Source: an uncultured Pelagibacteraceae bacterium
GTDB lineage: Bacteria; Pseudomonadota; Alphaproteobacteria; Pelagibacterales; Pelagibacteraceae
Length of the DNA: 51,503 nt
Reading direction: 5' to 3'
Assembly: GCA_902599665.1 (NCBI GenBank)
Contig: CACKGK010000009.1
Location: 1 to 51,503, forward strand
A program made the translations under genes and the position numbers. This document shows positions 44,850 through 51,503 of this stretch, piece by piece; positions within the stretch are counted from its first letter, which is position 1; each line of letters begins with the position of its first letter. The notes beneath the pieces were generated by a model that was given only the letters and a program-made list of their open reading frames with translations, searched no databases and was not told where the DNA came from.

Positions 44850-45739
44850 TTTTTTTCTTCTTTAACAATTGTTCTTTGACTAACATTTAACGCTACTAAA
44901 ATAGGATTGGCAATATAAATAGATGAGTATGTTCCAAATATTACTCCTAAAATCATTGCTAAAGAAAAACCCTTAAGAATTTCCCCGCCAAACAAATATA
45001 TTGATAATAAGGCTAGAAGTGTAGTTACCGAGGTTATTATTGTTCTAGATAATGTTTCGTTTATGGAGATATTTGTTAACTCATAAATCTTTACATCCGA
45101 ATATTTTCTTAAATTTTCTCTAACTCTATCAAATATAACAACAGTATCATTCATTGAATATCCAACTATAGTTAATACAGCAGCCACTATTGATAAATTA
45201 ATTTCTAAAGAGAAAATAGAGAATATTCCTAATGTTATGATTACATCATGAAATATTGCTAATATTGCTCCTAAGCTGAATTGCCACTCAAATCGAATCC
45301 AAATATACAACAACATCGCAGCCAAGGACAAGCTTATTGCAATAATTCCAGATTTTAAAAGTTCTGAGCTTACTTTAGGTCCAACGTTTTCTACTCTTCT
45401 AAAATCGACATCTCCTATAGAGCTGGATAATTTATTTTCAATATTTTTAATAAAATCTGGATCGTTTGAATTTTGTTTTTCAAATTTAACTATAAAATCT
45501 GTCTCATTACCAAATTTTTTAACTGATACGTCTCCCAAATTCATTTGATTAAAACTATCTCTGATCATGGTTATATTATTAGTTTTATCATTTGTTCTTA
45601 ATTCAATTAATGTTCCTCCTTTAAAGTCAACACCATAATTCAAACCTTTAATAATAAGAAATATTAAGGAAGTAATTATTAAAACAAGGGATAAAATATT
45701 AAATTTTCTATAAAATTTATTAAAGGAAATATTATTCAT
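44846..45739 (-). CDS. secF: Protein translocase subunit SecF
   Basis: Membrane partner of SecD that uses the proton gradient to complete export. 297 residues: TM1 near 15-32, the GVDFKGGT motif (about 32-39), a short periplasmic domain, then TM2-6 with YSMNDTVVIFDRVREN (about 193-208) and TLLALLSIYLFGGE. It starts one base after the secD stop. Confidence 0.96.
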   Translation of the reverse strand: MNNISFNKFYRKFNILSLVLIITSLIFLIIKGLNYGVDFKGGTLIELRTNDKTNNITMIRDSFNQMNLGDVSVKKFGNETDFIVKFEKQNSNDPDFIKNIENKLSSSIGDVDFRRVENVGPKVSSELLKSGIIAISLSLAAMLLYIWIRFEWQFSLGAILAIFHDVIITLGIFSIFSLEINLSIVAAVLTIVGYSMNDTVVIFDRVRENLRKYSDVKIYELTNISINETLSRTIITSVTTLLALLSIYLFGGEILKGFSLAMILGVIFGTYSSIYIANPILVALNVSQRTIVKEEKN

Positions 45740-47293
45740 TTATAATAACTGCTCCTTTTCTTTATTTTTAACCACATATAAAGACGTCAGTAATCTTGCT
45801 ATAAAATATACAGAGAATAACGTTGTCAATATTCCAACTCCTAATGTTACTGAGAAACCTTTTACAGGACCTGAGCCCATAAAAAACAATATAAAGGCAG
45901 CAATTAACGTTGTGATGTTGGCGTCTAGGATTGTTGTTCTTGACTTTGTATAACCAGCATCAAATGCGATAATAGGATTTTTTTCACTTTTAGTTTCCTC
46001 TTTTATACGCTCGAAAATTAAAACATTTGCATCTACAGCCATACCTACAGTTAAAATTATTCCCGCAATACCAGGCAAAGTCAAAGTTGCTTCGAATAAT
46101 GTAAGAATTCCAATTAATAAAAATAGGTTTGTAATTAAGGCTAAATTGGCAATTAATCCGAATGCTTTGTATTTGTAAATCATAAATATAATAACTAACA
46201 AGAAACCAATAATCAAAGATAGTAATCCTGCATCAATTGAGTCTTGACCTAAGTCAGGACCAACAGTTCTTTCTTCAATAATATTTAAAGGTGCTGGCAA
46301 AGCACCCGATCTAAGCAATAAAGCAAGATCAGTAGCTGATTGAAATGTAAAGTTTCCAGAAATTTGACCAGATCCTCCAACTATAGGTTCTCTTACTGTT
46401 GGTGCACTGATTATTTTGCCGTCTAAAATAATTGCTAATTGTTTGCCCACACCTGTGCTGGTAGCTTTTCCAAATTTTTTCGCACCTACTCTATCTAAAC
46501 TAAATGAAACTACTGTTTCATTAGTTTGTGAATTCATAGTAGGTTTTGCATCTACCAAGTTATCACCACTTAGAATTATTCTTTTACTTACTATTGCTTC
46601 TCTAGAACCATCCTCAAAAGATAATTTTTCTGTTCCAAAAGACTCTTCATTGTTTTGTGAGATAAATTGAAAAGTAAGATTAGCAGTCTTTCCCAATAAT
46701 GATTTAATTCTATTAGGATCATCTAATCCTGGTAACTCGACAAGAATACGGTCATTACCTCTTTTAAGTATATTTGGTTCATTAGTTCCAACTTCATCAA
46801 CTCTTCTTCTTACGATTTCAATTGCTTGATCAAGGGATGCATTTTTTAATAAAACTAATCCATATCTTGAATAATTAAGATTAAATAAATTATTATTTTC
46901 AATAACATCAAATTCGTGGGATTTGTAACTCTGATAGTATTGGTTAATATCACTTTCCTTATCATTTAGTAATTTTGATACTTGTTCAAGATCTTGTTCT
47001 TGAGCTTCAAAAGTAATGGTATCTCCATTTAAAGAAAAATTCTTCAAGATTATTTCTTTTTCCTTAAAATATCTTTTCAACTCAATAATTTTTGCCTGTA
47101 GTCTCTGAGTAATCACGGGTCGATTGTCAATTTCAAGCAACAAGTATGAGCCTCCTTGAAGGTCCAAACCTAAATTTATGTTTTTTGAAAAAAATCTGTC
47201 ATCTAATTTTGTAAAATTTGAAAGAGCAAAATATGAAAAAATTATCGTAAAAATAATTACTGATATTATCCGTAATTTTGAAAAGTATAACAC
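45740..47293 (-). CDS. secD: Protein translocase subunit SecD
   Basis: RND-like Sec accessory protein, 517 residues. NLGLDLQGGSYLLLE (about 40-54), a large periplasmic P1 domain with RRRVDEVGTNEP and ILVELPGLDDPNRI, then GALPAPLNIIEERTVGP, and six helices with GMAVDANVLIFERIKEE (the proton-path motif). Between yajC (12 bases) and secF. Confidence 0.97.
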   Translation of the reverse strand: MLYFSKLRIISVIIFTIIFSYFALSNFTKLDDRFFSKNINLGLDLQGGSYLLLEIDNRPVITQRLQAKIIELKRYFKEKEIILKNFSLNGDTITFEAQEQDLEQVSKLLNDKESDINQYYQSYKSHEFDVIENNNLFNLNYSRYGLVLLKNASLDQAIEIVRRRVDEVGTNEPNILKRGNDRILVELPGLDDPNRIKSLLGKTANLTFQFISQNNEESFGTEKLSFEDGSREAIVSKRIILSGDNLVDAKPTMNSQTNETVVSFSLDRVGAKKFGKATSTGVGKQLAIILDGKIISAPTVREPIVGGSGQISGNFTFQSATDLALLLRSGALPAPLNIIEERTVGPDLGQDSIDAGLLSLIIGFLLVIIFMIYKYKAFGLIANLALITNLFLLIGILTLFEATLTLPGIAGIILTVGMAVDANVLIFERIKEETKSEKNPIIAFDAGYTKSRTTILDANITTLIAAFILFFMGSGPVKGFSVTLGVGILTTLFSVYFIARLLTSLYVVKNKEKEQLL

Positions 47294-47305
47294 TTTTTTG
47301 TTATG

Positions 47306-47590
47306 TTATTTTTTTGGTTCGATGGAACTTACTAAACTTTGTATGCCAGTTGCTCTAACAACTTCAACATTTACATTATCAGAAATTTTTACTTCAACTT
47401 TTTCGTTATCAATAATTCTCTCAACTGTGCCAAGTATGCCGCCAGATGTGATAACCTTATCACCTCTTTTAAGAGCTTCTACCATCGCTTTATGATCTTT
47501 AACTTTTTTTTGTTGAGGTCTAATTAAGAAAAAATAGAAAATAACAAAAATTAAAATTAAGGGTATAAATTGTCCAATTCCAGCGTCCAT
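47306..47590 (-). CDS. yajC: Preprotein translocase subunit YajC
   Basis: Single-helix partner of SecDF, 94 residues. The N-terminal helix ends in YFFLIRPQQKKVKDH (about 19-33), followed by LKRGDKVITSGGILGTV and a small beta domain. Leads the yajC-secD-secF operon. Confidence 0.95.
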   Translation of the reverse strand: MDAGIGQFIPLILIFVIFYFFLIRPQQKKVKDHKAMVEALKRGDKVITSGGILGTVERIIDNEKVEVKISDNVNVEVVRATGIQSLVSSIEPKK

Positions 47591-47643
47591 AACGTATATA
47601 ATTAATAAGGCTATTTATCTTATCTTAAATTCAAACTCAACTC

Positions 47644-48903
47644 TTAATTGACAGAAATTTTGTCTATATTTGGCATATATGGCTTTAGAACTTCAGGTAT
47701 TAAAATTGAACCATCTTGAGTTTGATAATTTTCCATTATTGCTATCATTGTACGTCCAACTGCCAACCCACTGCCATTTAATGTTCCTAAAAACTCTTTT
47801 GAATTGTTTTTATCTTTGTATCTTGCTTTCATCCTTCTTGCTTGAAATGATCCGCAAGAGGAACAACTAGAAATTTCTCTATATCTATTTTCAGAAGGGA
47901 GCCAAACCTCAATGTCATACGTTTTTTCGGCGCTAAAACCCATATCACCAGCACATAAAATAATTTTCCTATATGGAAGTTTTAACTCATCTAAAATCAT
48001 AGTAGCTGCATTAGACATACGCTCTAATTCATCAGCACATTTATCATTTTCAACTATGCTAACTAATTCAACTTTATAAAATTGATGTTGTCTAATCATG
48101 CCTTTTGTATCTTTACCGTAACTACCTGCCTCTTTTCTAAAACATGGAGTTGAAGCAACAACTCTAATTGGTAGATCATCCTTATGTATAATTTGGTTTT
48201 TTACTATATTCGTTAAAATAACTTCTGCAGTTGGTATCAAAAACTTTCTTCCTTCATCTGCATCTAATTTAATTTCAAATTGATCATTTTCAAATTTTGG
48301 TAATTGCCCAGTTCCATACATGGTCTCAGCGGTAGCTATTAATGGAGGTGATATTTCTGTGTAACCATTTTTTTGTGTATGAGTATCAATCATAAAATTT
48401 GATAGAGCTCTTTCTAGTTGAGCTAATTGTTTTTTTACAAATACAAACCTTGAGCCTGTGGTTTTTGTGGCTAAATCAAAATCAAGCATATTCAGATTTT
48501 CACCTAATTCGAAGTGGGTTTTTGGTTCAAAATCAAACTCTTTAATTTCACCTTTTTTTTCAATCTCTACATTAGCATTTTCATCCTGACCAATTGGAAC
48601 ATCGCTTAAAGGTAAGTTTGGTATTGATGACAATATGCTATCAATTTGGCTCTGCAGGTTTGATTGATTTTTGTTAATTTCCTCAATTTTAACAGAAAGT
48701 TCTTTTGATTTTTCAAATAATTTTTGGTCTTTAGATTTTGAAATAGTTTTTTTTTCCATTTCAAGTGTTTCTTTTACTTGGATAAGTTTTCTATTCTGTT
48801 CATCAAGACTTATAATATTATCAAGATCTGTATCGATGTTACGATTTTTAAGTTTTTCCTTAAAATTATTAAAGTCTTTTCTAATGTCTTTAATATTGTG
48901 CAT
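47644..48903 (-). CDS. serS: Seryl-tRNA synthetase
   Basis: Class II synthetase, 419 residues. N-terminal coiled-coil arm (about 20-105, Lys/Glu-rich), motif 2 in FRKEAGSYGKDTKGMIRQHQF with the catalytic Arg, and motif 3 in GSGLAVGRTMIAIMEN (about 379-394). The substrate loop ISSCSSCGSFQARR is present. The 5' end overlaps tatC by 14 bases. The tRNA-Ser in this window is one of its substrates. Confidence 0.96.
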   Translation of the reverse strand: MHNIKDIRKDFNNFKEKLKNRNIDTDLDNIISLDEQNRKLIQVKETLEMEKKTISKSKDQKLFEKSKELSVKIEEINKNQSNLQSQIDSILSSIPNLPLSDVPIGQDENANVEIEKKGEIKEFDFEPKTHFELGENLNMLDFDLATKTTGSRFVFVKKQLAQLERALSNFMIDTHTQKNGYTEISPPLIATAETMYGTGQLPKFENDQFEIKLDADEGRKFLIPTAEVILTNIVKNQIIHKDDLPIRVVASTPCFRKEAGSYGKDTKGMIRQHQFYKVELVSIVENDKCADELERMSNAATMILDELKLPYRKIILCAGDMGFSAEKTYDIEVWLPSENRYREISSCSSCGSFQARRMKARYKDKNNSKEFLGTLNGSGLAVGRTMIAIMENYQTQDGSILIPEVLKPYMPNIDKISVN

Positions 48904-49660
48904 TTTTTTCTTCTAATTTTTTTTCAATTATTCCTACTGATATTATTGATAATTCATATAAAATTAATAAGGGAATTCCCAAACCTATTTGGGTTATTGG
49001 ATCAGGAGGTGTTAGTACTGCAGCTGCTGCAAATATAATAACAACCACATACTTTCTTCTCTCTTTAAGAAAAGTTGAGTTAACAACACCAATTCTGGCC
49101 AATAAACTTAATACTACTGGTAATTGAAAACTTAATCCAAATGCAAAAATAAGCTTCATAACTAATGATAAATATTCGTTAACTTTAGCCTCCAGTTGTA
49201 TTGGTAAATTTGTAGCTGCACCTAAACTTTCAAAAGATAAAAAAAACTTTATAGCAAGTGGCATTATCAAATAATAAACAAGCATGCCACCAAGTAAAAA
49301 TAAAATAGGAGTTACTACAAGATATGGCATTATGGCTTTCTTTTCATGGTTATAAAGACCAGGAGCAATAAATTTCCAAATTTGAATTAGTATAAATGGG
49401 CTCGTAACAAAAAATGCTGTAAAAAAAGAAACTTTTAAATATGTTAAAAATGTTTCTTGAAGAGCAGTAAATATTAATCTTCTGTTTGTATCGTCATCTT
49501 TTACTGCATTTGCATATGGTTCTACAAGAAAACCGTAGATGTATTCAGAAAAATAATAACAAATTACAAAGAGTACTGCTAAAAATATTAAAGAATTAAT
49601 TAATCTTTTTCTTAACTCTGTTAAATGACTTATAAAACTTCCTTCTTTATCTTTACTCAT
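48890..49660 (-). CDS. tatC: Sec-independent translocase TatC
   Basis: Receptor of the twin-arginine export pathway, 256 residues, six helices. HLTELRKRLI (10-19) with the conserved Glu and Arg, the F(V)EPY-type LVEPYANA, and the SFQLPVVL segment in TM4 are diagnostic. It overlaps tatB by 8 bases and serS by 14 bases. Confidence 0.96.
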   Translation of the reverse strand: MSKDKEGSFISHLTELRKRLINSLIFLAVLFVICYYFSEYIYGFLVEPYANAVKDDDTNRRLIFTALQETFLTYLKVSFFTAFFVTSPFILIQIWKFIAPGLYNHEKKAIMPYLVVTPILFLLGGMLVYYLIMPLAIKFFLSFESLGAATNLPIQLEAKVNEYLSLVMKLIFAFGLSFQLPVVLSLLARIGVVNSTFLKERRKYVVVIIFAAAAVLTPPDPITQIGLGIPLLILYELSIISVGIIEKKLEEKNAQY

Positions 49661-49886
49661 CTTTATTCTTTTTTTGATTTTCAGATTTAGGTTTTTCTTC
49701 TATATCGGCACTTAAAGTTTCATTTGTTAAATCACTTACTTGTCCTTGGACATCTCTAACATATCTTTTTGCTGAACCTATCCATGAACCAATTTTTTTT
49801 AGCATAAAAGGGAAATCTTTTGGGCCTACAACAATTATTGCAATCGAAACAATTATTAAGATTTCTAACCAGCCAATTGATGGCAT
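49653..49886 (-). CDS. tatB: Sec-independent translocase TatB
   Basis: TatBC receptor subunit, 77 residues. One N-terminal helix beginning MPSIGWLEILIIVSIAIIV, then the GPKDFP hinge (21-26) with the VGP that marks TatB rather than TatA, then an amphipathic helix. Shorter than E. coli TatB (171). Confidence 0.9.
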   Translation of the reverse strand: MPSIGWLEILIIVSIAIIVVGPKDFPFMLKKIGSWIGSAKRYVRDVQGQVSDLTNETLSADIEEKPKSENQKKNKDE

Positions 49887-49889
49887 TTT

Positions 49890-50087
49890 TTACTCTTTGT
49901 TATTTGAGTCTTGATTGTCTGAAATATTTTTATTTTGGCTATCATCATTAACATCTGTAGCCATTCCCTTTTTAAAACTTTTGATACCCTTTGCTACATC
50001 ACCCATCAAGCTGGATATTTTGCCTCTACCAAATAGTAGAACAACTAAGATCACTACAATCGCAATTTGCCAAAAACCTATACTCAT
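49890..50087 (-). CDS. tatA: Sec-independent translocase TatA
   Basis: Pore-forming Tat subunit, 65 residues. Helix [18 protein letters not shown] (3-20), hinge FGRGKI, then the amphipathic helix with [14 protein letters not shown] typical of TatA. Three bases separate it from tatB. An acidic Asn/Asp tail follows. Confidence 0.93.
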   Translation of the reverse strand: MSIGFWQIAIVVILVVLLFGRGKISSLMGDVAKGIKSFKKGMATDVNDDSQNKNISDNQDSNNKE

Positions 50088-50130
50088 AAATTGCTTATAA
50101 CCTTATTATTGATTATTTAAAAGTGAATTT

Positions 50131-50820
50131 TTAAGTTTCGTCTCTTTTGAGTGTGCTGCTTAACATTTCATCAATATCAGAATATATATTTTCCTTTTTA
50201 TCTACTTGTTTTTCTTTGAAAAATTTGCCTGTTCCAAAAATTGATGCATCAACACTTGAAGTATCAATTAAACCTGCTGAACCTAATTCATTGACAGTTG
50301 GTAGATCTGATAATTTTTGAAGATTAAAATGACTCAGAAATTCGTCTGTTGTCCCATATTGTATTGGCTTACCTGGAACATTTTTTCTACCTTCGTGTTT
50401 AACCCAATTTAGTTCCATTAAAATTTCTAAAGTATTTGTTCCAAATGCAACACCTCTAATTTCCTCAATTTCAGATCTTGTGACAGGTTGATGATAAACA
50501 ATGATTGCAAGTGTTTCTATCGCAGCTCTAGATAATTTTTTTTCAACTGTCTTTTGTTCTGACATTAAAGATGATAAATTTACTGCTGTCCTAAAAGACC
50601 ATTTATTTGAAATACAAATTAAATTAATACCTCTTTTGGAGTAAAAATCTTTTAGGTTTTCTAATGATTGTTGAATGTCAGTTGGTTTTGATAATTTAGA
50701 CTCAATCGTTTCTACTGATAGAGGTTCTGCAGCAGCAAATATAATAGCCTCAATTTCTCTTTCAACTTCCGTAAGTTTAGTTGGAAATTTTACAATATTA
50801 TCTTTTTTTTTTTTATTCAT
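50131..50820 (-). CDS. scpB: Segregation and condensation protein B
   Basis: Kleisin-interacting winged-helix protein of the SMC-ScpAB complex. 229 residues: AIIFAAAEPLS (about 26-36), ETLAIIVYHQPVTRSEIEEIRGV (about 107-129) and the RKNVPGKPIQYGTTDEFL stretch are ScpB signatures. The tail beyond about 190 is low-complexity. Starts one base within the scpA stop. Confidence 0.93.
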   Translation of the reverse strand: MNKKKKDNIVKFPTKLTEVEREIEAIIFAAAEPLSVETIESKLSKPTDIQQSLENLKDFYSKRGINLICISNKWSFRTAVNLSSLMSEQKTVEKKLSRAAIETLAIIVYHQPVTRSEIEEIRGVAFGTNTLEILMELNWVKHEGRKNVPGKPIQYGTTDEFLSHFNLQKLSDLPTVNELGSAGLIDTSSVDASIFGTGKFFKEKQVDKKENIYSDIDEMLSSTLKRDET

Positions 50821-51503
50821 TAATTTTCCTTAATAAAAATATCATCAAATAATTCTTTTTGTTTTAAGGAAACATTGCCTTCTTTAACTAATTCTAATGA
50901 TCCTGCAAATATACCAGCTTTACCTGTTTTTTTTAAATTAGGAGAATTTTTGAAACCTGATGGAACTAACTCAGTTATATTTTTCCATTCATTAAGATTT
51001 CCAAAAAACTCTTTAATTCTTTTAATAGCATCTTCAGTTGTGAAAACAGGTAGTTTGGGAATATTCATAGTATGAAAATCTTTTGTCATCACAATTCCTG
51101 AATATGCCTTCAATAACTCAAACAAAGTTAAAGAAACTTTTTTGTCATAAATAGACTTAACACCGCTTTTAGAGCCACGCATAAAAATATCTCTTCCCAA
51201 TCTTTTTCTGTTTAACATTTGTGAAGACAATAGTCTTATCAACTCTAATTTTTTTAATTGCAATTTAAGTTTTTCAGCTACCTCAAGTGCTTTAAATTCA
51301 TCTTCATCTGTCTCAGGAAGTAGTAATTTAGATTTTAAATAAGTAAGCCAAGTAGCCATCAATAAATATTCGGATGCAATTTCGAGATTTAGGTTTTCAT
51401 TTTCAGTGATATATTGGTGAAATTGATCAGCTAATTTTGTAATTGATATTTGTTCTAAATCAACTTTTTGAGATTTTGCAAGATCAAGTAATATCTCTAA
51501 TGA
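50820..51503 (-). CDS. scpA: Segregation and condensation protein A (5' end outside window)
   Basis: Kleisin subunit of SMC-ScpAB. The frame stays open through the TTG/ATG at 51357-51362 to the window edge. The extra residues (SLEILLDLAKSQKVD and following, up to EIASEYLL) match the conserved N-terminal LLDLI...VD region of ScpA, so the start is beyond 51503 and MMATWLTYLKSKLLLP is internal. The C-terminal winged helix has the FLGNLNEW-like and TFELLKL-like segments. 227 residues are visible. Confidence 0.93.
   Translation of the reverse strand, partial: SLEILLDLAKSQKVDLEQISITKLADQFHQYITENENLNLEIASEYLLMATWLTYLKSKLLLPETDEDEFKALEVAEKLKLQLKKLELIRLLSSQMLNRKRLGRDIFMRGSKSGVKSIYDKKVSLTLFELLKAYSGIVMTKDFHTMNIPKLPVFTTEDAIKRIKEFFGNLNEWKNITELVPSGFKNSPNLKKTGKAGIFAGSLELVKEGNVSLKQKELFDDIFIKEN

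Noticed and set aside
51357..51362. TTG/ATG at 51357-51362 as the scpA start
   Set aside because: The frame upstream stays open to the window edge and encodes the conserved ScpA N-terminal region.

Overview
The window looks like a piece of a SAR11-clade (Pelagibacterales) alphaproteobacterial chromosome. The evidence is very low GC, almost no intergenic space, many overlapping starts and stops, and gene orders that are classic for Alphaproteobacteria: rlpA-dacC-tmk-holB-metG-tatD-MBL, gyrA-coaD-ppi-tgt, scpA-scpB-tatABC-serS with yajC-secD-secF, and rpmF-plsX-ihfA-merR. The assignment rests on reading the proteins and gene order, not on a database search.

Left edge (1-5555): this is the accessory-looking part. 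The end of a surface-sugar cluster encodes three steps of D-glycero-D-manno-heptose synthesis (a gmhB-like phosphatase cut by the window edge, gmhA, hddA). It meets a convergent transaldolase-family gene and a complete tyrosine recombinase. Two small membrane-protein genes follow, then a roughly 200-base GC-rich block full of base-paired helices that looks like an undescribed structured RNA, then a one-domain MGMT-type alkyltransferase with a terminator and an empty, extremely AT-rich gap of about 480 bases.

5556-10775 (minus): a tight run of rplM, rpsI, argC, a small lipoprotein, hom, an AEC-type permease and a DMT permease. Facing it, 10924-14457 (plus) is a sulfur amino acid cassette: two different O-acetylhomoserine-sulfhydrylase-type PLP enzymes with an alpha/beta hydrolase between them. 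Hom supplies the carbon precursor of that pathway.

14435-21195: ctaA, chorismate mutase, then the minus-strand operon UQCC-chaperone, rpmF, plsX, ihfA, merR, rpmG; a divergent BamE-like lipoprotein; tRNA-Glu; glpX; a short SbmA homologue; an NDUFS4-type complex I subunit; tRNA-Pro. The usual fabH and DUF177 genes are absent from the plsX block.

21291-36000: a zinc-ribbon membrane protein, nhaA, a glutathione peroxidase, then the long minus-strand block MBL-tatD-metG-holB-tmk-dacC-rlpA-like-mltB-like-rarD, tRNA-Ser, divergent sdhE/recG, a DUF502 protein, an M48 protease lipoprotein and tRNA-Lys.

36047-51503: tgt, a cyclophilin, coaD, gyrA, ssb; divergent uvrA and a PuuD-like membrane protein; then secF, secD, yajC, serS, tatC, tatB, tatA, scpB and the 3' part of scpA. 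The most striking protein observation is that Tgt has lost all four zinc ligands, and queA is missing from its usual place beside it. The most striking nucleic-acid observation is the structured RNA at about 4534-4736.
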